Origin: Algimonas ampicilliniresistens
GTDB taxonomy: Bacteria; Pseudomonadota; Alphaproteobacteria; Caulobacterales; Maricaulaceae
Direction: 5' to 3'
NCBI RefSeq assembly: GCF_030159955.1
Contig: NZ_BSNK01000002.1
Span: 496,001 to 560,000 of the forward strand
DNA: 64,000 nt
The notes below the pieces were generated by a model. That model saw nothing but the letters and a program-made list of their open reading frames with translations. It was not told the origin of the DNA and did not search any database. Numbering within the stretch: position 1 is the stretch's first letter; the number at the start of each line of letters is the position of its first letter. Made by a program: the position numbers and the translations under genes. Shown here piece by piece: positions 46,743-55,567 of this stretch.

Positions 46743-48467
46743 ATGTCACATCTATCTATACGAGGCACGTTCAGTCACACGGTCCTCGCCTTGTTCGCGG
46801 TGTCGTCATACGCCGTTACAGCGGAAGCCAATCCGAAAATTCCAGAAGCCCGCGTCATGACGACCTATACAGTTCCGACCATTGATGAGAACGGTGAAGC
46901 CCTAGCAGCGGGTTCGGGTGTTGGCCGTCAATTCTCAATTGATGACCTTGCACGGCTTGACGCTACGACCAGAAATTATCCCAGCACTGTTCGCGATCTG
47001 GAACGAATTCTTTCGGAAATTCGACGGCGCAGTCCAGACCTCTCAGTGAACCCGAAGATCAAAATTAGTAACATTCCCAAGGCGTCTGCCTATGCGATCA
47101 ATCAAGATCTTATCGTTGTCTCTGTGGGCCTTCTGCAAGCTCTGGCAGGGGAAGCGCCTCATGGTCAGATTCTCGACGAATATGAAGATTTGAAATTTGA
47201 TCTCGACCCCGAAGAACAGACGAACGCGCTGGCATACATTCTTGCTCACGAATATGCGCACCTTCTCTATCGGCATCCTCAGGTCTACGCCAAGAAACAG
47301 AAAGACACCAAAATCTTCACTGACATGGTGGCGGCGGGATTTGCGGCTGTGCAGATCGCAAACCAAGTGAATGCAACCGTCGATGTCGGATTGTCGGACG
47401 AGATACAGGAAGCGAATGAGGCCTTGATGGTCGGCGCCGTGGCGTCCCCATGGGTCGAGGCTGAGCTTTACCGATTTGCTTATGCTCCCTTTACAAAAGA
47501 AGCTGAGCAATTGGCTGATTATATGGCCATAGATCTCTTATCAGATGTCAAAAATACGGATGCCGTTTTTCAAGCCCGTAAAGGCGCCCAACCTTTGAGA
47601 GGGCTCTACAAGGATTACGATGACTCTCTTGAAGGCAAGGTCAAAGCTTTAGGCAAAGAAGCGTCGAAATCTATGGAGGCTGCCTCTGAGCGCATACTCT
47701 CTGCTGCTCCTGCGACCCTCTTTAACGGCGGCAATATGGGAGGGCTTGTTAAAGATAATCTCAAACTTGCATTTCTGGACTTCGGGCTGAAACAGCTGAT
47801 GGGGCGTCTCAATAAACAAAAAGTGCACCTCTACCATCGTTCCAGCAAACGTGTGGATGCCATCGATGAATATTATAGTATTTTCTACAAGGAAGCAGAG
47901 GAAACTGCCGATGCGGGCCTGATGGCGAGCTTTGCAAGCCTTATGGATAACTTTAGTCGTGAGAATACTCCCACGGCGGCCGCAGACCAAGCTATGTCCT
48001 TTCTTCTGCAAGGTGACCTAAAAGGTGCGAAAGAAGCGCTCGAAAGTGTGATCAGTGGGAACAAATATTCCAATACCGATTTCATAAGCGCATCGGGACA
48101 TGTTGCTTATGCGGAAGGGAAATTCGAAGAAGCGGTAGGCCACTATAGTCGCGCCATTAGTAACGCCGATGTCGCGATGGATGTCTATTCAAAACTCGCG
48201 CATAGCTACGCCTTCCAAGATATGGAAGGGCCTGCACTCCAGACCCTCGACAAAGGGATGGAAGTCTTCGGGAAGGATGCTTTCATTATCGAGAAAATTC
48301 AGATGCTACTACGGTTCGACAAACCAGATGAAGCTCTCGCGTTGAATGGTCAGTGTCAGGCCTCTGAGAATAAATCCGTGCGGAAGGCATGCGAAAAAAG
48401 CATCGAACATTTGCTTGCCAAAGAGGATAATGGCCCTCTTGGACTTGGGAAAATTGTTGACCTCTAG
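46743..48467 (+). CDS. Exported M48-family metalloprotease with TPR-like C-terminus
   Basis: A 574-aa predicted periplasmic zinc metalloprotease resembling BepA-type M48 proteins. A signal peptide precedes TAEANPK. The HExxH zinc site is HEYAH (about residues 169-173) in LAYILAHEYAHLLYRHP, and the third ligand is in EAEQLADYMAIDLL about 80 residues later. The C-terminal third has TPR-like repeats (ISASGHVAYAEGKFEEAVGH and AMDVYSKLAHSYAFQDMEGP). The ATG at 46743 or an upstream in-frame GTG at 46728 could start translation. It probably works with the CHASE2 sensor and small secreted protein encoded just before it. Confidence 0.82.
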   Translation: MSHLSIRGTFSHTVLALFAVSSYAVTAEANPKIPEARVMTTYTVPTIDENGEALAAGSGVGRQFSIDDLARLDATTRNYPSTVRDLERILSEIRRRSPDLSVNPKIKISNIPKASAYAINQDLIVVSVGLLQALAGEAPHGQILDEYEDLKFDLDPEEQTNALAYILAHEYAHLLYRHPQVYAKKQKDTKIFTDMVAAGFAAVQIANQVNATVDVGLSDEIQEANEALMVGAVASPWVEAELYRFAYAPFTKEAEQLADYMAIDLLSDVKNTDAVFQARKGAQPLRGLYKDYDDSLEGKVKALGKEASKSMEAASERILSAAPATLFNGGNMGGLVKDNLKLAFLDFGLKQLMGRLNKQKVHLYHRSSKRVDAIDEYYSIFYKEAEETADAGLMASFASLMDNFSRENTPTAAADQAMSFLLQGDLKGAKEALESVISGNKYSNTDFISASGHVAYAEGKFEEAVGHYSRAISNADVAMDVYSKLAHSYAFQDMEGPALQTLDKGMEVFGKDAFIIEKIQMLLRFDKPDEALALNGQCQASENKSVRKACEKSIEHLLAKEDNGPLGLGKIVDL

Positions 48468-48921
48468 AGATCCTTTCTAAATGCGGCGACGTGCTAAACT
48501 GAGCTGCATCATATTTCGCTCATCCAAGATCATGATGGCCTTAGTGTTTGCGCTCGGCAATTTTGAACTCAAGTTATTGGGTGGTTGCAGACATAACTTC
48601 CAACATAGGTAATGCCTTCAGTCATAAGGTTCATCAAAACTGCAATTCAAAATATGATTGCAAGGATACCTTGGACCGATTGAGTGCGAACGCGTCAGTG
48701 TCCTAAATTCGCCTCAAGTAGGACACTGAGCCAACGTCCGCTTTGGGGATGAAGCAACGATTTGCGAACTTCCTAAAGAGCCCAAAAACGGACGCTGGCA
48801 ATGTTTGCGTAACAGTAACATTTGGAACTGTCTCGGTTTCTGAATACATCTGAGTATGATACCAAATCCACTTTGATTGAATCGAAATCGTCACCTAAAG
48901 CATTCGGTAGAAGGGGAGGTC
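48468..48921. other. Gene-free stretch before the SWIM gene
   Basis: About 450 AT-rich bases with no supportable gene. It contains two consecutive hairpins of the dispersed repeat (48695-48799), described separately, and must also hold the promoter of the SWIM/HEAT operon, which I cannot place. Confidence 0.5.
48695..48799. repeat. Dispersed palindromic repeat, full copy (two hairpins)
   Basis: Hairpin one: TCAGTGTCCTA (48695-48705) pairs perfectly with TAGGACACTGA (48719-48729) around a 13-base loop. Hairpin two: GCCAACGTCCGCTTTGGG (48730-48747) pairs imperfectly with CCCAAAAACGGACGCTGGC (48781-48799). Related copies are at 54292-54341 (same strand) and 59168-59217 (opposite strand). The structure fits a small non-autonomous palindromic element. 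Confidence 0.75.
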
Positions 48922-50253
48922 ATGGCTGCAATTGATTTTACATATCAATACGGATTTTTTTCCAAGGTTGCGGCAAATTCGAATGGTCGACCCGGTCTAT
49001 CTTTGGCAACGTTTAGTGCGGACGCGACACAGCCTTATTTCTTTGATGGCCGCGCAAGAGCGCCCCGTGAACTGGGGATGATGATGTACACATTATCCGA
49101 GGTTGTGCGCACGCATTATTTCAAACCAATGCCAACTCTTCTAGACCCGGTTCTAACCAGTCACGAAGATTTATTGCGCCTGGAGGGTTTTTCCGGATGT
49201 TGCGGGGTTTATGCTCGAATTGATCTTCCAGCTGAAAGCTTTGACAGCACGCGACAAGGGCGTGGAACGACCAATGTTGATTTCAATCAACCTATGCGAA
49301 ACGCATTGCTCCGTCTTCGAGATGGCGAAGATGTCGACTTCGCAGTCGGCAAAGACGAGGTCGCTCTGTCAAGGGGCGGAGACCGCGTCGTTGAGAAAAA
49401 AGTCAAATTGCCTCTTCGCTGGATCAAAAGTTTTTCTGAGGTCCAATCATATCAGAAACGTTTGAAACTAAAATTCGAAGTTCCGGCAGCAGAGGCTTTG
49501 AGGTTCTCCAGAAGTCTGCCGAAATCGTCTGGCCCGAAACAAGTAAGTTATGCTGTTCAAACAGGACGTAACCTACGCCTTTCTATGAGGCCTCAAAGAG
49601 GAGCCGTGAAGTTTACAGGCACTCACCGTGTTAAAGCGATAGAGTCGCTTTTACCACTAGCGCAAAAACTACGCGTCTGGGCGTCTAAGGATGAGGGAAC
49701 GAGCGCTTGGGAAGTTGTTCTGTCTAGCGGCTCCTTCTTGTTGGTATTGTCTCCGGAGGTACATCGCGGGTTTTCCGGAGAAGGTCAGCTTTTGGAAGAA
49801 TTGGCTCGTGCACCGGAAGAATCGGTGATTGCGCAAATTCGCGCGCAATTGGCGTGGGGCGCGCACATATCAACTGACGATGTTTCAAAGAAACTTGGAA
49901 TGGAAACGCGGGTCGTTGAAGACGTAATAGCTGTTTTGTCGACTCGAGGTTTGGCTGGCTACGACGCAATCTCCGAAAATTATTTTCACCGGGAATTACC
50001 ATTCGATCTGTCAAAGGTTGAAGCGATGCAGCCTCGTTTAAAAGGTGCTCGAAGGCTGGTTGATGAGAAAGGAGTCCAGATCAATGGTGGTGGCGTTTTT
50101 CTTGTACGCGGCACAGGGACAATCCATCAGGTTAAGCTAGATGATGACGGCAAGGGACAATGTACCTGTCCATGGTATTCCAAACATCAAGGCAATCGCG
50201 GGCCCTGCAAACATATATTGGCCGCCCAAATTACACAAGAAACTGACGCGTGA
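48922..50253 (+). CDS. SWIM zinc-finger protein
   Basis: A 443-aa protein whose C-terminus carries a SWIM zinc finger, CTCPWYSKHQGNRGPCKH (CxC...CxH, about residues 415-432). It probably binds DNA or a protein partner. The rest has no catalytic motif that I recognise; residues ~330-370 look like a winged-helix segment (SKKLGMETRVVEDVIAVLST). The ATG at 48922 is preceded by AGGGGAGGT; a longer frame to 48877 is rejected. Its stop overlaps the GTG start of the next gene by 4 bases, so the two are a coupled pair. SWIM proteins with HEAT-like partners are known in MoxR/VWA-type systems such as the E. coli yeh cluster, but no AAA or VWA gene is present here. Confidence 0.85.
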   Translation: MAAIDFTYQYGFFSKVAANSNGRPGLSLATFSADATQPYFFDGRARAPRELGMMMYTLSEVVRTHYFKPMPTLLDPVLTSHEDLLRLEGFSGCCGVYARIDLPAESFDSTRQGRGTTNVDFNQPMRNALLRLRDGEDVDFAVGKDEVALSRGGDRVVEKKVKLPLRWIKSFSEVQSYQKRLKLKFEVPAAEALRFSRSLPKSSGPKQVSYAVQTGRNLRLSMRPQRGAVKFTGTHRVKAIESLLPLAQKLRVWASKDEGTSAWEVVLSSGSFLLVLSPEVHRGFSGEGQLLEELARAPEESVIAQIRAQLAWGAHISTDDVSKKLGMETRVVEDVIAVLSTRGLAGYDAISENYFHRELPFDLSKVEAMQPRLKGARRLVDEKGVQINGGGVFLVRGTGTIHQVKLDDDGKGQCTCPWYSKHQGNRGPCKHILAAQITQETDA

Positions 50254-53200
50254 CTCCAGAGGAGCTAGAACTGCTTGTCGTTGGAAAGGACTCTTTCGAA
50301 CACTTTCGGAAGGCTTTCTCTGATCTTTCAGATGCAGAGCGCCGGAACCTCTCAAAGACTGCGCAGAAGCTATTTCGAGATATTCACCGATCGTCGAATG
50401 CTTGGGATTTTGAAGCGGCTAAAGGGGCTTCGGATCGACTGAATAAACTGCTAAAGAAAGCTCATAACGAAAGCGTTAAAAAGACGGCGACCGGGCATAT
50501 ATTCACTCGCCCCGATTGGGTGGATTCTCTACAAAAGCGTGCAACATTGGCGCTTGTAGCGGTTGCGCCGATTTCCGCTTTGAAGTCGGATACCGTTTGG
50601 TTTCGTTCAATTGAAGATCAAGTATTCCAAATAGTACAGGATAGGAAACCTGATTGGCTGGGCGAATGGATAGAACATCTTATTGCCGCAGAATGGCCGC
50701 GTGTGTCATTCCCATTCGTCGTAAAACTGATAGAAAACGATCTGATCCCGAAGCCAGAAACAGACAACTATATTTCTAGCTATGCAAATTGGCTTATGCG
50801 CACGACGAACGGCAGAAATGATAAACGCCGTGTTCCACCAATCAGTCAACAACTCAAATCATCACCCTTACTCATGGAGGATGTTTATCGTGTGTTTGCC
50901 GTAGAAAGTAACGCGTTCAATACAAACGGTTGGTTAAGAAAGGGTGCTGAATTAGACTATGAAACTTGGACGGAAGCTCTGTTGAAAATGGTCGAAGACG
51001 GAACTTTGGATCGAAAACGAGTCTTAGAGGAATCACTTGCAGCTCTAACGGCAGATTTAAAGTCCAATCAACTCTCAGGAATAACGAAGTTTCACAAACA
51101 GCTCAGAGCTTCCCCTGCAGAGTTAAAGGCGAATGAGGAAAACTATAGAGAGCTATTTGCAAGCCCTTTTGGACCAGTCGCAAGGTTTGGACTTGATCAG
51201 CTGGCGGTGCTTTACAAAGCCAAGAATTTGGACATGGGTCTATTTCTGAATGATCTTCCAACGCTGTTTTCACTACCCGTAAAAAGTCATCCAGTGGCGG
51301 CGATTAAGCTGTTGGGGCGAATGGCAAAATCTGACCCTAAGTTCATCGAAGATATATTTGGAGCATTACTGCCAGCCCTGAATCATGAAAATGTAGATGT
51401 TCAAACGATTGCCATTGAGATGTTTGAACTTCATTCCGAGAATCTCTCTCCCCAACTCCGAGAGGATATAGCTTCGAATAGTCAGTTTATTTCACCACAT
51501 TTGACGAGTAGACTATCAAGCCTCTCTGGAAAGGATAATGCTGAAGCTGAAGCATTTGTTGAAGATTTGAACGATAGCTTGGAGGTGCTTAAAAATACCT
51601 CGGACTCTGATCGTGTGTCTTGGGGCTTAGATCTTTTGTCTGAAAAACCATTCACTTATCGACCTATCACCTCGGACATAATGCAGTTGCGCGTGCTTCA
51701 TACGGTAGCTCCGATTGAACCCATTCAAACGCAAGACGAATTACTGTCAGCGATTGCCACATATATCGAAATGCCACTAGATAAGACTGAAGCCGAACGT
51801 ATTGCGGATGGGATCGCGAGAATACCGCGGATCGAAGACGCTGATTTTCAGGCTCGAATTATCCCTTTAATGCATCGCTTAGGGATGAGTGAAGATGCGG
51901 AATATGAAGTCGCTCCTGGTGGACGGCAATTTGCAAATCTTGTCAAAACTTATCTCAGTTTGAAATTTAAAAGTAATATCGTTGATAGCGCGAGTGACTG
52001 GTATTCTGAGAGTCAAAGGCGGAAGCTAAGAGAGGTTGCGCCTATGCAGACTCATTTCAGATTGCTGACAAGTTTAATCGCAAAGGGAAGCACACCAGGA
52101 AGGCTTTGTGCACCTACGCATGAAAATGGTTGGATTTGCCCGCTTACATGGGTCGATCGGCTATCCGTCGTCCAAAACAGGCATGACATAGATGATATTG
52201 ATCTAAGTTTTTCATTACTGCGTTTGGCACCAGATAACCGGCTAGAAGCTGCTGCAAAAACTCTAATGTTATCTGGCCGCTTTAGAGACCTTGCTGCTTT
52301 TGTGTTGGGCGCGGATGAGACGCCTAATATTTCTCGCAGTTTGAAAATAGAAGTTTGGATGAGCGCCGCCCGAGCAAGAAACCCTTTAAAGGATTGGTCT
52401 GAGGCGTTTGCCCATCTGAACCTTTCAAGCAATGTAGCTGGCTCAATTTCCCCAAGAAGCCTTGGCTGGAAAACTGAAAATGCAAAAATTTATGAAGATC
52501 GAATAGTCTTTGAGAACACAATTTTAGAACCACCCAAGAAAAGACTATTCAAAAGAGTGGTTTCAGTGAATGAGAAGAGGCTTCCAACCGGAATGTTGGG
52601 CCAACATCCCATAAGGAAGCGGTATCACTACGAAGATGTGACAGCGGAAGAGCGGCAGTGGCGCGCAACACTATTCCCACTATACCCAGCCATGTCCTAT
52701 CGTTCAGCGATTAGGGGAATGATTTCACGTATTGATACGAAGTCGAATAGTTTTGAACCTGTGCATGGAGCCATGAATGCCTTGTTCCAAAAAAATAGGC
52801 CATGGAGTGAAATGGCATATCTGGTTTTGTGCCTCGCCCTTTTCGGTAGAGATGCGGATGCGCAACGGCTTTCGATTGATGCGTTGGTTGAAGGAATTGA
52901 TAGCGGGCAACTCGACCCAGAGAGGTTTGTTTCTACACTTGAGCGCTTGTCTCGCACCGATTGGGTTAAGTTGAATCGTCCTGGACCAGCCATGCTTCAG
53001 GTCGCCCAAGTTTCGCCATTACATGCTTATATCATCGCGGATGTCCTTTCGAAATGGCTACCAAAACTAGAAACCAAACGTCGTGCATTAGGCGATCTGC
53101 TTGACGTATCTCTGCAATCTATGGCGTTGGCGAATAGTGGGGTCAGGCCCGTATTTCGAGTATATCTTGAGAGTTTTAATGGAAGTTCGAAAGCCGCCAA

Positions 53201-53306
53201 GGTTGCGAAATCAATTTTGAAATTACCAGATGTTTCGACCGAAGACCGTTCAGATCTTCGCTCCATGGCCATTAGATCTAGGCTGCGATACGTCTATAGC
53301 ATGTAA
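50250..53306 (+). CDS. Large HEAT-like helical protein paired with the SWIM protein (DUF6493-like)
   Basis: A 1018-aa protein starting with GTG, overlapping the SWIM stop codon by 4 bases. It is almost entirely alpha-helical. Stretches such as VKSHPVAAIKLLGRMAKSDP with IEDIFGALLPALNHENVDVQ resemble HEAT repeats, and a DUF6493-type family is my best, uncertain match. No signal peptide, membrane segment or nucleotide-binding motif is visible. Codon and base use is AT-richer than that of core genes in the window. Inference: a scaffold of a two-gene accessory module carried on a mobile region, with a possible conflict or defence role. Confidence 0.75.
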   Translation: MTPEELELLVVGKDSFEHFRKAFSDLSDAERRNLSKTAQKLFRDIHRSSNAWDFEAAKGASDRLNKLLKKAHNESVKKTATGHIFTRPDWVDSLQKRATLALVAVAPISALKSDTVWFRSIEDQVFQIVQDRKPDWLGEWIEHLIAAEWPRVSFPFVVKLIENDLIPKPETDNYISSYANWLMRTTNGRNDKRRVPPISQQLKSSPLLMEDVYRVFAVESNAFNTNGWLRKGAELDYETWTEALLKMVEDGTLDRKRVLEESLAALTADLKSNQLSGITKFHKQLRASPAELKANEENYRELFASPFGPVARFGLDQLAVLYKAKNLDMGLFLNDLPTLFSLPVKSHPVAAIKLLGRMAKSDPKFIEDIFGALLPALNHENVDVQTIAIEMFELHSENLSPQLREDIASNSQFISPHLTSRLSSLSGKDNAEAEAFVEDLNDSLEVLKNTSDSDRVSWGLDLLSEKPFTYRPITSDIMQLRVLHTVAPIEPIQTQDELLSAIATYIEMPLDKTEAERIADGIARIPRIEDADFQARIIPLMHRLGMSEDAEYEVAPGGRQFANLVKTYLSLKFKSNIVDSASDWYSESQRRKLREVAPMQTHFRLLTSLIAKGSTPGRLCAPTHENGWICPLTWVDRLSVVQNRHDIDDIDLSFSLLRLAPDNRLEAAAKTLMLSGRFRDLAAFVLGADETPNISRSLKIEVWMSAARARNPLKDWSEAFAHLNLSSNVAGSISPRSLGWKTENAKIYEDRIVFENTILEPPKKRLFKRVVSVNEKRLPTGMLGQHPIRKRYHYEDVTAEERQWRATLFPLYPAMSYRSAIRGMISRIDTKSNSFEPVHGAMNALFQKNRPWSEMAYLVLCLALFGRDADAQRLSIDALVEGIDSGQLDPERFVSTLERLSRTDWVKLNRPGPAMLQVAQVSPLHAYIIADVLSKWLPKLETKRRALGDLLDVSLQSMALANSGVRPVFRVYLESFNGSSKAAKVAKSILKLPDVSTEDRSDLRSMAIRSRLRYVYSM

Positions 53307-53564
53307 TAAAGAGGATTTCTTGACACCTATTTGGCTCGGTTCACAGAAAGCAAAGAAGCGGGTTTAGACGTCAAAGCCTCAGCATGCCAACTAAGCTTAG
53401 CTTTTGGCCCAAAGCAGTCTAAAATCGAGCGTTTTAAACTCGCATCATTCCGGAAGCTGACGCAGTGTCCGTTCTCGCTGTCTTGAATACCTCGATGGCA
53501 AGATGGCGATGGGGGGGCGGAGCAGAAAGCAATTCCAAATTAGGCCGTTGACCGAGTAGCGTTG

Positions 53565-53747
53565 TCACACCTCAGGGTTTTGTTTTTTATAAGACCGATC
53601 GAGAAGGCGCAAAACTGTCAGACTAAGGAGTACTACGAGCAAGTACCAAAGCAGGTTTGTCGTGGCGCTCAGATATATTGTAGCAAGAACGCAAAGTGAA
53701 ATGACAACATGGACGGTCCTGAGAGTATAATAGGTTCGAGGCGTCAT
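53565..53747 (-). CDS. Small two-helix membrane protein
   Basis: A 60-aa hydrophobic protein with two likely membrane helices (about residues 12-29 and 33-48) and a basic C-terminal tail (DRSYKKQNPEV). GGGAG lies about seven bases before the ATG, which supports translation. No family is recognised. It stands alone between the HEAT-like gene and an unknown 117-aa gene, in a region with several decayed genes. Confidence 0.45.
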   Translation of the reverse strand: MTPRTYYTLRTVHVVISLCVLATIYLSATTNLLWYLLVVLLSLTVLRLLDRSYKKQNPEV

Positions 53748-53899
53748 CAGAAACTCCCGCTGGCTAACTCGCGTTTGTACTTTCCCATCCGAAACAGACC
53801 TGAAGCCGTCAAGGGAGAGGTCTACAAATACCCAGCATTCAAATACAATCCAGAGTCCGAAATCTTCCCAAAAGCGCTTTTCTCGAGTAGAAGAGTAAA

Positions 53900-54253
53900 A
53901 TGTTGCAAATCACGCAAGATGAATTTTGCGGTCTTCTTCTGACAGCCATTCATAATGAGACACCAGCAGAGGACATAGTATTGCTCAAAAATGAGGAAGC
54001 TTTGCTGCTCCATGACCTTCAACTGGATGCTGGTCTCTTCGAATATATCATGCTGGATGTAATCGGATTGATAAAGGAAACAAAAGGCACTCATCCTCCC
54101 GTCATTCAAATAAAATCTGTGATGCCATTTTTACCAAATAAAATCGGACTATTTGATAGGTTTTTTAGTAGAGTTGAGAAGAAGTACTATCCGAAATTCA
54201 AACCGATCAGTGTAAAAGAAGCTGCAGCCTTAATGTATCGAGATAGTTTCTAA
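53900..54253 (+). CDS. Hypothetical protein
   Basis: A 117-aa protein with no recognised family, signal peptide or membrane helix. The N-terminal half is acidic and helical (LLTAIHNETPAEDIVLLKNE) and the C-terminal half basic and aromatic (FDRFFSRVEKKYYPKFKPIS). GAAGAG lies upstream of the ATG at a suitable distance. A real but lineage-specific gene is plausible. Confidence 0.45.
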   Translation: MLQITQDEFCGLLLTAIHNETPAEDIVLLKNEEALLLHDLQLDAGLFEYIMLDVIGLIKETKGTHPPVIQIKSVMPFLPNKIGLFDRFFSRVEKKYYPKFKPISVKEAAALMYRDSF

Positions 54254-54291
54254 TCCTATGAAGGCATTCCCAGATATATCTCTGAAACTGA

Positions 54292-54341
54292 GCGTCCTTA
54301 AATCGCCTCAACTAAGACACTGGGCTAATGTCCGCTAAGGG
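54292..54341 (+). repeat. Dispersed palindromic repeat, partial copy
   Basis: GTCCTTAAATCGCCTCAAC, then TAAGACACTGGGCTAATGTC and CGCTAAGGGG: the same order of elements as in the 48.7-kb copy (first hairpin and left arm of the second), with substitutions. It lies between the 117-aa gene and the GNAT gene. Confidence 0.7.
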
Positions 54342-54415
54342 GATATTGCCTATCCATCAAAAGTTTTTTGGTGTATGTGATAATCATTTATGGCCTCTCG
54401 AATGAAAAAGCGACG

Positions 54416-54889
54416 CTAAACGGTTCTTAGTTCATACTTTAAAAATGAGGTATTGTTGCAATCAATCTCGCCGACATATCTCGCTCCTAGACGATCAAAC
54501 GCACTCAAGTTTTTTCGAGAAGGCGGCACTAAAAATTTGACGAGTTGAATACGATCATCCGCAAATGCAAACTCAATCACTCTTCTTGTAATTCGTGGGC
54601 CTAACCCAAAAATTTCTGGCCGCAAAACCAATCCAAAATCCCATTCACCTTCTTCTGATTGTAAGCCACCCCAACCAACATACTTACCGTTTAGTAATAT
54701 TGCCCAATATCCAAGCCCATCTTTATGCCAGCATTCCTCTTTCGACGCGACAAAATCAGTAACCATATCCATCGTCCACTTCGAATTGAGAAGTGGCATG
54801 TGTTCCGCCACCCGTGGGTCAGTCATGTGATCAAGAATTTGAGACGCGTCGATCTCAGTTAATCTCACGAAAGTAATGTCATCATGCAT
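54416..54889 (-). CDS. GNAT-family N-acetyltransferase
   Basis: A 157-aa acetyltransferase of the RimJ/RimL-like GNAT group. It has the N-terminal FVRLTEIDASQILDHMTDPR, a central beta strand with GYWAILLNGKYVGWGGLQ, and FGLVLRPEIFGLGPRITRRV as the acetyl-CoA pyrophosphate-binding region. It probably acetylates an amino group of a protein or small molecule using acetyl-CoA; the substrate is unknown. GGTGAAC precedes the ATG. It is a single gene in a low-GC stretch. Confidence 0.8.
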   Translation of the reverse strand: MHDDITFVRLTEIDASQILDHMTDPRVAEHMPLLNSKWTMDMVTDFVASKEECWHKDGLGYWAILLNGKYVGWGGLQSEEGEWDFGLVLRPEIFGLGPRITRRVIEFAFADDRIQLVKFLVPPSRKNLSAFDRLGARYVGEIDCNNTSFLKYELRTV

Positions 54890-55057
54890 TTAGTGTTCAC
54901 CTTCCCATTTTGTTGAGCTTTATTGCCGAATGAAAGATTATAATAGCCCATGATCCACGTCTCAGTGTGTTACCAGCTAGGATCCGCTATGGGGATCTAG
55001 TTCAGATTTGAAATACTTCCGCGCCCGCGGTATAAACACATTCATTAGAGTTTACCC

Positions 55058-55303
55058 ATGGATGACGAGAATATTGATAAATCCGTCTTAGCTCTATTAT
55101 ATTTAGGGCGACACAGTTTAAATCGAGAAGAGCATATTCGTAATTGGAAGGCGTCCGATTGGATGGTGATGGAGCGATTACATGCTAAAGGGTTCATTTC
55201 CGATCCCGTTGCTAAAGCGAAGTCTGTGGTGTAATCAAATGAAGGGTTAGAGAAGTCCAAACGGTTGTTTGAAGAATTACTTGCTAAATCTAAAGATCTC
55301 TGA
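55058..55303 (+). pseudogene. DUF6429-family gene broken by an in-frame TAA
   Basis: The frame from the ATG at 55058 encodes DKSVLALLYLGRH, then ASDWMVMERLHAKGFISDPV and AKAKSVV, the recognisable DUF6429 pattern. A TAA at 55232-55234 (codon 59) interrupts it, and the same frame continues with NEGLEKSKRLFEELLAKSKD to TGA at 55301. Intact family members continue through this point with an EEGL-type segment, so the TAA is a nonsense mutation rather than the natural end. The product would be 81 aa. No clear ribosome binding site remains. Confidence 0.7.
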
Positions 55304-55408
55304 AAATTTTAACCTTAGGTGTACGTAAGCGGATTTAGCTGCGCGATTTTAGGCACTCATTAGGGATAACTTCCCGTTGTGTAATCCAAGAGGAGCCAAG
55401 AGCAAATT

Positions 55409-55480
55409 ATGAAACATTTCGGCCTTCTTGTATTACTTCTGAAAATCTCAAAAATATTACCAAGTCTCACGAAGGTTTAA
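55409..55480 (+). pseudogene. Possible N-terminal remnant of an M50 (site-2 protease-like) gene
   Basis: A good ribosome binding site (AAGAGGAG) precedes an ATG that opens a 23-residue frame, MKHFGLLVLLLKISKILPSL and three more residues. This resembles the start of alphaproteobacterial site-2-protease-like membrane proteins. The rest of such a gene is absent: a stop follows and the sequence becomes unrelated. It lies 105 bases after the DUF6429 pseudogene. The resemblance is short, so the call is tentative. Confidence 0.28.
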
Positions 55481-55567
55481 TTCCTGAACTCAATTTATTT
55501 TCTGCATCCAATTCCATCGTGTTTGATTCGATTGTTTAAAACTTCCAAACGCCCAGACTGGTAGTAT

